A stretch of 64,000 nt of DNA from Schaedlerella arabinosiphila (GCF_003885045.1 NZ_RHJS01000002.1:3650501-3714500); one strand, 5' to 3'; numbered from the stretch's first letter, positions 43,221 to 52,727 are shown. The notes: generated from the letters alone by a model not told the origin. Numbers and translations: made by a program.

Positions 43221-44168
43221 TTAGTTAAAGTATACCAGTTCTTCGATCGGGTCTGCCAGTTCCACATGCTCCGCTTCCAGTACCGGGCCCGTCCCCCGGT
43301 AAACAGACATCTTCGCAAATCCGATCCTGGCGCGGATCTTCACCCACTGTCCGGGTTTCAGCTTGGATGCATAGGAACTCCTGCACACATATCCGAGAAA
43401 TGACGTATCGTCCGCGCAGCAGGTCATAGCCATGCGGCCCGGCAGAAACATCTTGGCCGGAAATGTGCGCGGCTTTAAAACCTTTGCCGTATATTCCACG
43501 ACTTTTCCTTTATACTGATCCGGACGCTCCATCATATCCACATACCAGATCCCATAGTCCTCGGGACGGATCTCAACAATCGGCGCATCCAGGTCGTAGG
43601 GCACATCGTTTTCAAAGATATTTTCCACTTCGCCCTTTTCGTCCTCAAAAATCACCTCTGCCTGGGGGCTTACCACCTTCACACTTCTGCGGTAGCCCGC
43701 CAGGGGCTTGATATCGCTGCAGCGGTTGAACAGCACCAGCTCCGAACCCCGGACCATCTCCACAAACAGGGGTTTTAAGTTGGTCAGATACATCTGGAAG
43801 GTGCTGGCGTCCACGGTGGTCAGCTTCTGCTCGATCCCCCAGCCCTCCGGGAGCTTCAGGTTCTCAAAATCGCTGACCTTCCACATACCGTTGTATTCTA
43901 CCACAACCCGTTCCGGATGATGCTTTTCGTCCAGTGCCCGCAGATATTCCTCCGTCAGTTCTTCCTGGGATTCTACCCGCTCCACGGCGATATTGTATCT
44001 TTTCAGCCCTGCCGCGCCGTATTCTTCCTCCCCTTCCTCGCAGAGGATCAGAAGCGTCGTCCCCGGAATCTGAAAATAATCCTGTTCCAATGTGAATTTC
44101 AAAAACTGCGTCTTCCCGCTGTCCAAAAAACCAGTCATCAGATATACCAATACATCCGGTTGATCCAT
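43221..44168 (-). CDS. CobW-like GTPase with TIGR03943/DUF1980-type C-terminus
   Basis: A 315-residue protein. The N-terminal P-loop is MTGFLDSGKTQFL near 11-23, with a CobW-type fold to about 200 (VELVLFNRCSD is a degenerate NKxD). The C-terminal part (YTAKVLKPRTFPAKMFLPGRMAMTCCADDTSFLGYVC) resembles the metal-associated TIGR03943 domain. The gene follows the His-rich CobW GTPase by 23 bp. Together they look like a zinc or other metal handling pair; this is inferred. Confidence 0.75.
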   Translation of the reverse strand: MDQPDVLVYLMTGFLDSGKTQFLKFTLEQDYFQIPGTTLLILCEEGEEEYGAAGLKRYNIAVERVESQEELTEEYLRALDEKHHPERVVVEYNGMWKVSDFENLKLPEGWGIEQKLTTVDASTFQMYLTNLKPLFVEMVRGSELVLFNRCSDIKPLAGYRRSVKVVSPQAEVIFEDEKGEVENIFENDVPYDLDAPIVEIRPEDYGIWYVDMMERPDQYKGKVVEYTAKVLKPRTFPAKMFLPGRMAMTCCADDTSFLGYVCRSSYASKLKPGQWVKIRARIGFAKMSVYRGTGPVLEAEHVELADPIEELVYFN

Positions 44169-44191
44169 TTTTTTCTTTCCTTTCCAGTCTT

Positions 44192-45421
44192 TTATAATCC
44201 GAAAAGCTCCGCAAGCTTCTCTTCTTTCAGCTTGGAGCCGATGACACAGATCCGGCCCGTATATTCTGCCGTGCCGCTCCTGACCTCCTGCTCTCCGGGT
44301 ACCATGTCAAAGTAAATCCACTGTCCGTCTGCCCCGGCAACCATGCCTTTGGCGCGCAGGATTGTACCGTAGGTTTCCTCCTTCTCCAGAGCCTGTAATA
44401 TGCTGCTGATCTCTTCTTTTGTATAGGACTTCACCGTTTCCCGGCCCCAGCTTGTGAATACGTCGTCAGCGTGGTGGTGGCCATGATGGTGATGATGGTG
44501 GTCATGGCCTGCGTGGCACTCGTCATGATGATGGTCATGGTGATGATGCTCTTCGTGGCCTTCTACGTGGTGATGGCTGTGATCATCTTCCCCGCCGTGA
44601 GCATGGTCATGATGATGCTCTTCATGGCCTTCTACGTGAGGATGGCTGTGATCAACTTCCCCGCCGTGACCGTGAGAATGCTCGTCATGATGATGGTGAT
44701 GGTCATGCTCCCCTTCATGGTGATGATGGTGGTGATCATGGCCGCACCCGCATTCTTCCCCATGTTCATGGATCTCCCCACATTCCGGGCAGCGAAGCTC
44801 TGAGAGCAGCTCCTCTTCTAAAGATTTGCTTCCTTCCATGATCTCCAGCAGTTTTTCACCGGAAAGCTGTGCGATCGGCGTCGTGATGATGGGTGACTTT
44901 TCATTAATCCCCCGCAGGATCTTCACACTTTCTTCGATCTTGTCCTGGTTCGCTTTGTCCGTCCTGCTCAAGATCACCGCCCCCGCATATTCGATCTGGT
45001 TGCTGAAAAATTCCCCGAAATTCTTACTGTAAATCCTGCATTTTGTCACATCTACCATGGTCGTAAAGCTGTTCAGCTTCGCGTCGATCTGCCCAGACAC
45101 GTCCTGCACCGCCTTGATTACGTCCGAAAGCTTCCCTACGCCGGAAGGCTCGATCAGAATCCGCTGGGGATGGTACGTGTCCACAACCTCTTTTAATGAT
45201 TTTCCAAAGTCCCCTACCAGTGAGCAGCAGATACATCCGGAATTCATCTCCCGGATCTCAATGCCGGCATCCTTTAAGAAGCCGCCGTCAATCCCAATCT
45301 CCCCAAATTCATTCTCAATCAGGACAACCTGCTCCCCTGAAAACGCCTCCTGAAGCATTTTCTTAATAAACGTTGTCTTTCCTGCTCCCAAAAAGCCGGA
45401 AATAATATCAATCTTTGTCAC
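44192..45421 (-). CDS. CobW/G3E GTPase with long His-rich metal-binding segment
   Basis: A 409-residue GTPase. Walker A GFLGAGKT at 9-16, the metal-transfer motif CICC at 63-66, and LSRTDKAN (NKxD position) near 151. A Cys/His-rich insert at about 211-320 starts CPECGEIHEH and contains dozens of His, including two copies of a 24-residue block (GGE.DHSH.HVEGHEEHHH). A CobW C-terminal domain follows. Such proteins are zinc metallochaperones. Start GTG follows AGGAGGCGG. It could store or transfer Zn2+, Ni2+ or Co2+. Confidence 0.88.
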   Translation of the reverse strand: MTKIDIISGFLGAGKTTFIKKMLQEAFSGEQVVLIENEFGEIGIDGGFLKDAGIEIREMNSGCICCSLVGDFGKSLKEVVDTYHPQRILIEPSGVGKLSDVIKAVQDVSGQIDAKLNSFTTMVDVTKCRIYSKNFGEFFSNQIEYAGAVILSRTDKANQDKIEESVKILRGINEKSPIITTPIAQLSGEKLLEIMEGSKSLEEELLSELRCPECGEIHEHGEECGCGHDHHHHHHEGEHDHHHHHDEHSHGHGGEVDHSHPHVEGHEEHHHDHAHGGEDDHSHHHVEGHEEHHHHDHHHDECHAGHDHHHHHHGHHHADDVFTSWGRETVKSYTKEEISSILQALEKEETYGTILRAKGMVAGADGQWIYFDMVPGEQEVRSGTAEYTGRICVIGSKLKEEKLAELFGL

Positions 45422-45454
45422 AATAACCGCCTCCTGTTTTTTACAAAATTTCCT

Positions 45455-46207
45455 TTATTTGAGATCCAGTTCAATCGGGCAATGATCCGACCCATACACC
45501 TCTGTCAGGATCTTCGCATCCTCCAGCCTGTCCTTTAAGCTTTCCGACACGCAGAAGTAGTCGATACGCCACCCGGCATTTTTCTCCCGCGCTTTGAACC
45601 GGTAGGACCACCAGGAATAGATCCCTTCCTGCTCCGGATAAAAATACCGGAACGTGTCGATAAAGCCGGCATCCATAAGCTCTGTGAACTTCTGGCGCTC
45701 CTCGTCCGTAAATCCGGCGTTCTTTCGGTTGTTCTTCGGATTTTTCAGGTCAATCTCCCTGTGGGCCACATTCATATCCCCGGTTACGATCACCGGCTTT
45801 GCCGCTTCCAGACCTTTGAGATACCCCCGGAAATCATCCTCCCATTTCATCCGGTAGTCCAGACGCTTCAATCCCTCCTGGGAGTTGGGCGTATAGACTG
45901 TCACGAAATAAAAGTCCTCAAACTCGCAGGTGATCACACGCCCTTCCTGGTCATGCTCCTCCATACCGATCCCGTAAGATACGTTCAAGGGCTTTGTTTT
46001 GGTAAATACCGCCGTCCCGGAGTAGCCTTTTTTCACGGCATAATTCCAGTACTGGTGATACCCCTCCAGTTCCAGCTCAAGCTGTCCCGCCTGCAGCTTC
46101 GTCTCCTGCAGGCACAGTATATCCGCATCCGCCTGCCGGAAAAAATCCAGAAATCCTTTTTGCATGCAGGCGCGGATTCCATTTACATTCCAAGATATCA
46201 GTTTCAT
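45455..46207 (-). CDS. xth: Exodeoxyribonuclease III (AP endonuclease)
   Basis: A 250-residue EEP-family enzyme. It starts [13 protein letters not shown] (catalytic Asn), LCLQETKLQ near 37 (metal Glu), [11 protein letters not shown] near 145 (Asp/Asn), and the terminal [11 protein letters not shown] (catalytic His). It incises abasic sites and trims 3' ends. ATG 46207 gives the standard N-terminus; five codons upstream is a second Met without homology. It is 20-35 bp from truA and the CobW gene, so read-through is likely. Confidence 0.95.
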   Translation of the reverse strand: MKLISWNVNGIRACMQKGFLDFFRQADADILCLQETKLQAGQLELELEGYHQYWNYAVKKGYSGTAVFTKTKPLNVSYGIGMEEHDQEGRVITCEFEDFYFVTVYTPNSQEGLKRLDYRMKWEDDFRGYLKGLEAAKPVIVTGDMNVAHREIDLKNPKNNRKNAGFTDEERQKFTELMDAGFIDTFRYFYPEQEGIYSWWSYRFKAREKNAGWRIDYFCVSESLKDRLEDAKILTEVYGSDHCPIELDLK

Positions 46208-46241
46208 ATGATCTTCTACCATCCTTCCAATCCGTACATAC

Positions 46242-46976
46242 TCAATAGTATACCTCTTTTAAGGATAATCCGCAAGCCGGCGCCAGAAATCCGGCCTGAA
46301 AGCGCTCCCCTCCGTCCAGAAGCACCGCCGTCTCCTCTACGGACCGCTTCCTGGTTCCCACTTCCAGAAGGGTCCCCGTCAGAATCCGCACCATATGGTA
46401 CATGAATCCGTTTCCCTCATACAGAAGCTTCACCTTGCTCCCCTCTTTACTGATCCGGATCGCATAGATGGTGCGGATCGTGGACTGATCCTCATTCCGG
46501 TCTGTAAAGGCGGCAAAGTCATGCTTTCCCACCAGGCAGTCCGCCGCCTTTTTCATCGCCCCCATATCCAGTTTTTCCGGAAAATGAAAACAATATTTGC
46601 GGGTAAAAACATCCGCTTTTTCCCTGGTATCCACCGTATACTCATACCGCTTTCCCGAAGCGCTGTAACGGGCGTGAAATCCGTTTTTCACAAGTTCCAT
46701 CCCTGTCACCCGGATATCCTCCGGCAGCATCCGGTTCAATTCCTCCAGAAATGGTTCTTCCTCCACTTTTCCCGATAAACGGATACTGGCCGTCTGGGCT
46801 TCGGCATGTACGCCTCCGTCCGTCCGGCCAGATCCGTTGACTTCTACAGGATACCCTTTCAGGGCGCAGACGGCCCTCTCCAGCATCCCCTGGATCGTCA
46901 GCTCCGTATCCGGCTGTCTCTGCCAGCCCTGGTAGCGGGTTCCGTCATATGCAATCGTTAATTTGTAGGTTCTCAT
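46242..46976 (-). CDS. truA: tRNA pseudouridine(38-40) synthase TruA
   Basis: A 244-residue enzyme. The start [21 protein letters not shown] and the catalytic [14 protein letters not shown] near 47-60 (Asp nucleophile) define Tru[15 protein letters not shown] and [17 protein letters not shown] near the end complete the signature. ATG 46976 follows AAGGAGGAG, so the longer upstream frame is discarded. Confidence 0.95.
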   Translation of the reverse strand: MRTYKLTIAYDGTRYQGWQRQPDTELTIQGMLERAVCALKGYPVEVNGSGRTDGGVHAEAQTASIRLSGKVEEEPFLEELNRMLPEDIRVTGMELVKNGFHARYSASGKRYEYTVDTREKADVFTRKYCFHFPEKLDMGAMKKAADCLVGKHDFAAFTDRNEDQSTIRTIYAIRISKEGSKVKLLYEGNGFMYHMVRILTGTLLEVGTRKRSVEETAVLLDGGERFQAGFLAPACGLSLKEVYY

Positions 46977-47076
46977 AACTCCTCCTTCGAAACTGCTGCC
47001 GCTCTGTACCCCGAACCGAATGCCTGTCCGCCATCCGCAAAGCCCATTCAATGGGGGCAATTCCCGTGTCCTTCTT

Positions 47077-47751
47077 TTACAGCCCGCCCGGCTCGTCCAG
47101 GCAGTGCACTTTCCCATCCTGAAGAAACAGTACCCTGCCGCACAGCATACTGACCACGTCCAGGTCGTGGGACACAAACAGATAGCAGATCTTCTCCTTC
47201 TCCTGCAGCTCTTTCAGAAGGGCGATGATCTGGGCCTGCACGGTCACATCCAGCGCGGAGAGCGGCTCGTCCGCCAGGATAAATCTGGTCCCGGTGATCA
47301 GGGCCAGTGCGATGCTGACCCGCTGCCGCTGCCCGCCGCTCAGCTCCCGGGGGTATCTTCCGTAAAAATCTTCCGGCAAATGTACTCTTCCAAGCATTTC
47401 CTCCGCCTTTTCCCGGCGTTCCTGCCTGGAGAATCCGCCCTTGACCCTCAGCGGTTCCTCCAGTATCCAGCCGACGGTCTTTCTGGGGTTGAGAGCTCCA
47501 AAAGGGTCCTGAAAGACCATCTGGGGGCGCTTTGTATAGTGCCGGATCTCACCGTCGTATTCCTTCAAAAGACCCAGGATACATTTGCAGAGGGTGGATT
47601 TCCCGCTGCCGCTTTCTCCTACCAGGCCGACGATTTCCCCCTCGTACAGCTCAAAGGACACGTCCTCCAGAACCTGCCGCCTCGTTTTTCCTTCTCTATA
47701 GTAGGCATTTACATGACTGACTTCCAAAATCTTTTCCGGCAAAAGGCTCAC
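47077..47751 (-). CDS. oppF: Oligopeptide ABC transporter ATP-binding protein (OppF-like)
   Basis: A 224-residue ATPase: Walker A GLVGESGSGKST near 42, Q-loop MVFQDPFGALNP near 78, signature LSGGQRQRVSIALAL near 138 and Walker B FILADEPLSALD near 158. It lacks the usual OppF C-terminal extension. The likely start is GTG 47751 or TTG three codons later after AGGTGA. It overlaps the preceding ATPase gene by 56 bp. Confidence 0.85.
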   Translation of the reverse strand: MSLLPEKILEVSHVNAYYREGKTRRQVLEDVSFELYEGEIVGLVGESGSGKSTLCKCILGLLKEYDGEIRHYTKRPQMVFQDPFGALNPRKTVGWILEEPLRVKGGFSRQERREKAEEMLGRVHLPEDFYGRYPRELSGGQRQRVSIALALITGTRFILADEPLSALDVTVQAQIIALLKELQEKEKICYLFVSHDLDVVSMLCGRVLFLQDGKVHCLDEPGGL

Positions 47752-48628
47752 CTGCTTTCTTCTTTCTCCTCAGCAAATCGTAATACCGGTTCTCCCTGGT
47801 CCTTGCCGGGATCGCCGCGATCAATTCTCTGGTATATTCGGACTGCGGATTTTCAAAAATCTCCCTGCAGTCCCCCTCTTCCACTGTCTGCCCGTCCTTC
47901 ATGACCAGTACGCGGCTGCACAATGTATTGACCACACGCAGGTTATGGGAAATAAACAGGATGCTCATGCCGTATTTCCGGTTCAGTTTTTTCAAAAGAT
48001 TCAGGATGCTTTCCTGGGTTCCCACGTCCAGCGCCGTAGTCGGTTCGTCCGCGATCAGAAGCTTCGGGCGGCACACCATGGCCGCGGCGATCATAACCCT
48101 CTGGCGCATCCCTCCGGACAGCTCATAAGGATACTTCCTGTACAGTTCCCCGGGATTCTCCAATTCTACCTCTTCCAACGCTCTCAGGGCAAGCTGTCTG
48201 CGCTCTGCTTTCGTCATTTTTTTCCCCGCCGCTGCGCCGCTTTCCTTTCTGCCTTCCCGCCCCCATGGCCTGTCATGCAGAAGCAGCGCTTCCTCCACCT
48301 GCTTCCCGATCCGCATGGTGGGGTTCAGAGCGGTCATGGGCTCCTGGAAGATCATGCCGATCTCATTTCCCTGAATCCTGCGCATCTCCTTTTCCGAAAG
48401 CGTCAGGAGATCTGTATCGTCCAGCCAGATCCTTCCCCCGTCCAGAACCGCGTGTTTTTTCAGAAGCCCCGCAATGGTCAGCGCGGTCATCGTCTTTCCG
48501 GAGCCGGATTCCCCGACGATTCCCAGGATATCTCCGGCTTCGACTGCAAAAGAAACATTTTTTACGACCTCTTCCTTCTCACTCCGGTCTTCAAAATGAA
48601 TCGACAGATTTTCTACTTTCAGCATCAT
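47696..48628 (-). CDS. oppD: Oligopeptide ABC transporter ATP-binding protein (OppD-like)
   Basis: A 310-residue ATPase. Walker A GIVGESGSGKTM, MIFQEPMTALNPTMRIG, signature LSGGMRQRVMIAAAM, Walker B LLIADEPTTALD, H-loop LFISHNLRVV. A 15-residue charged insert (GREGRKESGAAAGKK) lies between the Q-loop and signature. It pairs with the next ATPase to energise the permease. Confidence 0.88.
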   Translation of the reverse strand: MMLKVENLSIHFEDRSEKEEVVKNVSFAVEAGDILGIVGESGSGKTMTALTIAGLLKKHAVLDGGRIWLDDTDLLTLSEKEMRRIQGNEIGMIFQEPMTALNPTMRIGKQVEEALLLHDRPWGREGRKESGAAAGKKMTKAERRQLALRALEEVELENPGELYRKYPYELSGGMRQRVMIAAAMVCRPKLLIADEPTTALDVGTQESILNLLKKLNRKYGMSILFISHNLRVVNTLCSRVLVMKDGQTVEEGDCREIFENPQSEYTRELIAAIPARTRENRYYDLLRRKKKAGEPFAGKDFGSQSCKCLL

Positions 48629-48668
48629 CTTCCACCTCCAAACTGACCCGGTACCCCTTCTTCCGGCA

Positions 48669-49481
48669 TCATCTTCCGCCTCCGAACTGATCCAGTATCC
48701 CTTCCCCCAGCAGACCTACGCCTAAGATCAAAAGCACCAGGAACAGACCCGGGAATACGGCACACCACGGCCCTCCAGCCAGATAGGTCTGGGATTCCGA
48801 GAGCATCCTTCCCAGACTGGCATCCGGCGGCTGCACCCCGATCCCCAGATAACTCATGCTGGCCTCCGCAAGCACGGCGTTGTTAAATCCAATGGCCAGG
48901 GCGGAAAGCAGAGCCGGCAGGATATTGGGCAGTATGTGTACAAATAAGATCCGCGGTGTGGAAACACCGATCAGTTTTGCGCTGGTTACATAATCCATTT
49001 CCCGCAGCCGCAAAAATTCTCCCCGGACAATCCTTGCAAAGCTGGGGATAAAGGCAATCCCCAGGGCAAGCATCACCTTATAAGTGCCCGGCCCCAGAAG
49101 CGCGATCATAACCAGGGCGAGCAGCACGCTTGGAAATGCGGCCAAAGCGTCATTTACACGCATCAGCCCTTCATCCAGCCAGCCCCCGAAGTATCCGGTC
49201 AGAGCTCCGGCAAGGATGCCGATGATTCCACCCAGCAGGATGGTTCCCAGGGCGATCAGCAATGTACTCCCTGCCCCGGACAGAACCCGGCTTAAGATAT
49301 CCCTGCCGAACTGGTCTGTCCCGAAGGGGTGCGTCAGGCTGGGGCCATGGAGCTTTAACGAGCCCTGCATGGCTTCCGGGTCGTATGGCGTCCAGACGAA
49401 GCCCAGCAGGATCAAAGACAGCATGATAGCCGTGATCACTGCGCCGAGTATGAAATTGTGGGAGGTCAGCTTCCGTTTCAT
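48669..49481 (-). CDS. oppC: Oligopeptide ABC transporter permease (OppC/DppC-like)
   Basis: About 270 residues with a first helix (FILGAVITAIMLSLILLGFVW), a periplasmic segment PYDPEAMQGSLKLHGPSLTHPFGTDQFGRDILSR in which the PFGTDQFGRD motif is typical, four to five further helices and the EAA-type GEFLRLREMDYVTSAKLIG. ATG 49481 has upstream GAACGGGGA. The TTG frame extension over the oppB stop is rejected. Confidence 0.9.
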   Translation of the reverse strand: MKRKLTSHNFILGAVITAIMLSLILLGFVWTPYDPEAMQGSLKLHGPSLTHPFGTDQFGRDILSRVLSGAGSTLLIALGTILLGGIIGILAGALTGYFGGWLDEGLMRVNDALAAFPSVLLALVMIALLGPGTYKVMLALGIAFIPSFARIVRGEFLRLREMDYVTSAKLIGVSTPRILFVHILPNILPALLSALAIGFNNAVLAEASMSYLGIGVQPPDASLGRMLSESQTYLAGGPWCAVFPGLFLVLLILGVGLLGEGILDQFGGGR

Positions 49482-49503
49482 GATTTTCCCCGTTCCTTTC
49501 GCA

Positions 49504-50442
49504 TTACACTTCAATTCTCTTATCCAGCTTATGGTACAGCAGGTCTACCAGCGTATTCATCACCAGCGTGACCACCGCGATCAGTACGATGATCGCCTCC
49601 ACCACCGGATAATCCCGTTTGGAAATCGAGCCGATCAGCGTCCTGCCGATTCCCGGAATCCCAAACACATGCTCCACCACGATACTGTTCGCGATCATAT
49701 CCGCAACTGCCATTCCCAGAAATGTGACCACCGGGACGATCCCATTCCGAAACGCGTGGCACACCAGCACCCGCCAGGGGCTGTTCCCCCGGCTGTATGC
49801 GGTCCGCACGTAGTCCTGATGCATTTCCGAAATCAGGGAATTTCGCAATAATTTCGTAGTCATTGCGGCTTTGGGAAGGGCAATCGACAGAGACGGAAGG
49901 ATCAGGTATCCTAAAAAAGCTGCCATCCCTTCCGTGTAGGACACATATCCGCCCGGTGTAAACCAGCGGAAAATCAGTCCGAAGACCACCGTAAAAATGA
50001 TCCCGATAAAAAACGGCGGAATGGACATGGTAACCTGGTTGAGGATCAAAAACGTCCGGTCAAAGAAATGATTCTCATACCGGGCGCTGAGAATGCTGAC
50101 CGGGACAGACAACAGCAGCGTAAAGAAAAATGCAAGAGCCGTCATGGCAACTGTGATGGGAAGCTTGTCCCCGATCATCTCCCGTACAGGGATCTGATAA
50201 AAATAGGAACTGCCCATATCGCCTGCCAGAAAATCTTTCACCCACTGTACATAGCGCTCCCACAACGGGCGGTTCAGTCCCATTTCTTCCCGCAGCGCCT
50301 GCACTTTGCTTTCCGTTGCTTCCGTGCCGAGGATCGTCCTGGCCGGGTCTCCCGGGATGACTTCAAAGGCAAGGAAGGCAAGTATGCTGACAATTAATAA
50401 TGTGATTATAAGACCTGTAATTTTTTTGATAATATATTTCAT
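49504..50442 (-). CDS. oppB: Oligopeptide ABC transporter permease (OppB/DppB-like)
   Basis: A 312-residue permease: starts MKYIIKKITGLIITLLIVSILAF type helix, GDPARTILG near 31, SIPPFFIGII, and the cytoplasmic loop DYVRTAYSRGNSPWRVL with HAFRNGIVPVVTFLG, all standard OppB. It follows the binding-protein gene by 110 bp. Confidence 0.92.
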   Translation of the reverse strand: MKYIIKKITGLIITLLIVSILAFLAFEVIPGDPARTILGTEATESKVQALREEMGLNRPLWERYVQWVKDFLAGDMGSSYFYQIPVREMIGDKLPITVAMTALAFFFTLLLSVPVSILSARYENHFFDRTFLILNQVTMSIPPFFIGIIFTVVFGLIFRWFTPGGYVSYTEGMAAFLGYLILPSLSIALPKAAMTTKLLRNSLISEMHQDYVRTAYSRGNSPWRVLVCHAFRNGIVPVVTFLGMAVADMIANSIVVEHVFGIPGIGRTLIGSISKRDYPVVEAIIVLIAVVTLVMNTLVDLLYHKLDKRIEV

Positions 50443-50552
50443 ACCTGCCTCCTGATTGTTCTGAATGGGCTGCGTTTCCTCTTCTTACAAGCCGTGCCTG
50501 CCTGTTGATTTCGGCATGGCCGTGAACTGACGCAGCAGGAATCTGGATTCCA

Positions 50553-52103
50553 TTATTCTACCGCGTACATGGCGGACATATCCTGCACATACAGGGGGTA
50601 GAATTTGTATCCGTCAAACCGATCGCTGATCGCCACCATATTTGCCAGATCCTGGATATATACGTTGGCCGCGCGTTCCGCAAGGATTCCCTCTGCTTCC
50701 TTGTACAGCTTCACTTTTTCGTCCTCATCCGTAGTGGCGATCGCCTCCTGGAATACCTTGTCATATTCTGCATCGCTGAACCCAGTAAAATTCCCGTGGC
50801 CGTCTGTGGTAAAGCGTTCCAACATAGCCCGCGCGGACAGGTTGGACGCGTCCACACCCACAACCGTGGACTCAAACTTGCTGTTGGCGTACACTTCCTC
50901 CAGCCATGCTTCCCATTCCACCGGCTTGATGGTGGCGTTGACGCCGATATTTTTTAACTGCTCCACAATCACCTGGGCCGTATCCACATGGGGCTTGTCC
51001 GCTGCGCTGACCGTGATCTCCAGGTCAAATCCGTCCGCATATCCGGCTTCTTTCAAAAGCGCCTTTGCTTTTTCATAGTCTTGCTCATAGTATGTGGAAT
51101 ATTCTTCGTCAAAATACTTTTTCAGCCCCGGATACATGCTGGTTCCGATGCGCGCCCCTTTTCCGTCCGCGATCATATCCATGATCTCCTTGGGATCAAT
51201 GGCATAGCAAAGCGCCTGCCGCACCTTCTCGTCGTTCAGCGGCTCCACGGCGTTATTCAGATACAGCGCCTGTACCAGGTTCATAGTGCCTTCTTCCACA
51301 TGAAAGCCTTCCGTCAGCTCCGCCGCCTGGCTGACCGTCAGACGCATAGCCATATCGATGGAGCCGCCTTTTAAGTTGGTCACCAGCATATCGGCGTCCG
51401 CCACCACGCGAAATTCCACCTTGTCCAGATGCGCCTTTTCTCCCCAGTAGTCTTCATTTTTCACAATGATCACATTTTCCTGGGGATTCCGGGAATCGTA
51501 CTTAAACGGGCCCGTCCCGATGGGGTCTGTATCCAGCTCTTCATAGTCCCTGGGCACAATGGCGGTGGTCATGTACGCCAGAAATTCCGTGTTGGCTTCC
51601 GACAGATAGATCTCGACCGTCTTTTCATCCGGGGTCTCCACTCGCTCCACAATAGAATACGCCGATACCAATGGATCACCATTCGACGTATCGGCGCACT
51701 TGTCAATTGAATATTTAACATCCTCGGCAGTCACAGCATCCCCATTGTGAAACTTCACGCCTTCGCGGAGTGTAAATGTATACACCTTCGCGTCCTCGGA
51801 AATCTCGTAGGATTCTGCGAGTGCTTCGATCAAATTACCATCACTGTCCGGCTTTACCAGACCTTCGTAAATGTTAAATAAAACCTCTTTTGTTCCTGCC
51901 GATACTGCTCTGTGTGGGTCAAGACTGTCGAGATCCTGGGAAATACCAACCTTGATACTTCCACCCTCGACCGGGTTTTTACTCTTCGGAAGCTCATTCT
52001 CCGTTGCAGACTCCGGCTTCGCCTTGTCACCTGAGCACCCGCTCAGTGCAACAGACACCGCCATGATAAGCATCAAAAGAATACTTGTGATTCTTCTTTT
52101 CAT
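50553..52103 (-). CDS. oppA: Oligopeptide ABC transporter substrate-binding lipoprotein (OppA/DppA family)
   Basis: A 516-residue family-5 binding protein. The signal RRITSILLMLIMAVSVALSGC has lipobox LSGC with Cys near 23. The mature part shows SQDLDSLDPHRAVSAGTKEVLFNIYEGL, VYTFTLREGVKFHNGDAVTAEDV and IGTGPFK motifs. It is the first gene of the oppABCDF transcript, oriented away from the purine operon. The ligand (peptide, nickel or other) cannot be told from sequence. Confidence 0.9.
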   Translation of the reverse strand: MKRRITSILLMLIMAVSVALSGCSGDKAKPESATENELPKSKNPVEGGSIKVGISQDLDSLDPHRAVSAGTKEVLFNIYEGLVKPDSDGNLIEALAESYEISEDAKVYTFTLREGVKFHNGDAVTAEDVKYSIDKCADTSNGDPLVSAYSIVERVETPDEKTVEIYLSEANTEFLAYMTTAIVPRDYEELDTDPIGTGPFKYDSRNPQENVIIVKNEDYWGEKAHLDKVEFRVVADADMLVTNLKGGSIDMAMRLTVSQAAELTEGFHVEEGTMNLVQALYLNNAVEPLNDEKVRQALCYAIDPKEIMDMIADGKGARIGTSMYPGLKKYFDEEYSTYYEQDYEKAKALLKEAGYADGFDLEITVSAADKPHVDTAQVIVEQLKNIGVNATIKPVEWEAWLEEVYANSKFESTVVGVDASNLSARAMLERFTTDGHGNFTGFSDAEYDKVFQEAIATTDEDEKVKLYKEAEGILAERAANVYIQDLANMVAISDRFDGYKFYPLYVQDMSAMYAVE

Positions 52104-52151
52104 GTTCTGTCTCCTTCTTCAAATAACCTCCATTATTAAATTGTCAACTAT

Positions 52152-52180
52152 ATTGTAAGGGAATAACTGCGGTTTGGCAA
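52152..52180 (-). promoter_or_regulatory. Promoter of opp operon
   Basis: On the minus strand TTGCCA (52175-52180), a 17-bp spacer and TACAAT (52152-52157). Confidence 0.7.
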
Positions 52181-52340
52181 GTTTTTATTTTTAAACAATC
52201 CGATGTGCCGTGAATAGTAACTCAGGCCGCGTATGAAATCGCCTGCGGCAATGGGCGTCCTGAACGCCAACTCTTATGTGCATTTTGTACAATTCTTCCA
52301 TCCTGTTTCACAGCACTTTTCACATATTTTTCAAAACCGC

Positions 52341-52369
52341 TTGACAGTATCTGTCCGTCACCTTATAAT
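52341..52369 (+). promoter_or_regulatory. Promoter of the riboswitch-controlled purine operon
   Basis: Consensus TTGACA (52341-52346), a 17-bp spacer and consensus TATAAT (52364-52369). The start falls about 10 nt before the aptamer. The 150 bp before it (52200-52340) hold no gene, only a weak relict similar to a palindromic repeat end. Confidence 0.85.
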
Positions 52370-52385
52370 GGCACTTAGAAATTAG

Positions 52386-52446
52386 CTTGTATAAGTTCAT
52401 GATTGGATGAGCGTGTCTACCAACTGCCGTAACAGTTGACTACAAG
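52386..52446 (+). ncRNA. Purine riboswitch aptamer, guanine class
   Basis: P1 is CTTGTA/TACAAG, P2 GTTCAT/ATGAGC with loop GATTGG, J2/3 GTGTCTAC, P3 CAACTG/CAGTTG with loop CCGTAA, and J3/1 begins AC. The loops carry the conserved GG and CCGTAA kissing bases. The specificity base after P3 is C (52440), which reads guanine or hypoxanthine/xanthine rather than adenine. It precedes a purine deaminase and permease. Confidence 0.92.
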
Positions 52447-52500
52447 TCTTCGGGATCACCGGAGATTTGCAGTTAATTGTTACGGCAGTTTTTGTTTTTC
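52422..52500 (+). terminator. Terminator that uses the riboswitch P3 strands (ON-type expression platform)
   Basis: Bases 52422-52441, lying in P3, L3 and J3/1, pair with 52471-52490 over 20 positions (18 Watson-Crick, two G-U), followed by TTTTTGTTTTT. The intervening loop has a small TCTTCGG/CCGGAGA hairpin. Terminator and aptamer cannot coexist. Confidence 0.85.
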
Positions 52501-52727
52501 CAAAAATCTGGCTGCCGGCAGGAAAAACCAACTCTGACACGCATATCATATGCCTATTCCTTTGCGCGCAGGATGCCGCATCAGAAAATCATACCGTTCA
52601 TGCAGCTTATCCGGCCGGTGCAGCGACGCACCGATGTAATTTCGTTACAAACCGCACCCTGGCCGGGCGCGGACTGCAGCTTCGTTTCACACAATCAAAA
52701 CCGAACATGATAATTGGAGGAAAAATC

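Noticed and set aside
44471-44803. Plus-strand Met/Val-rich frame
   Set aside because: It is the antisense reading of the His-rich codons in the CobW-type gene.
46977-47177. N-terminal extension of TruA
   Set aside because: The extension overlaps the OppF-like gene and has no homology; ATG 46976 has AAGGAGG.
52386-52446. Adenine-class assignment of the purine riboswitch
   Set aside because: The specificity base following P3 is C, as in guanine aptamers; adenine aptamers have U there.
52467-52727. Upstream extension of the deaminase frame
   Set aside because: It begins inside the riboswitch terminator; ATG 52728 has GGAGG and the family N-terminus.
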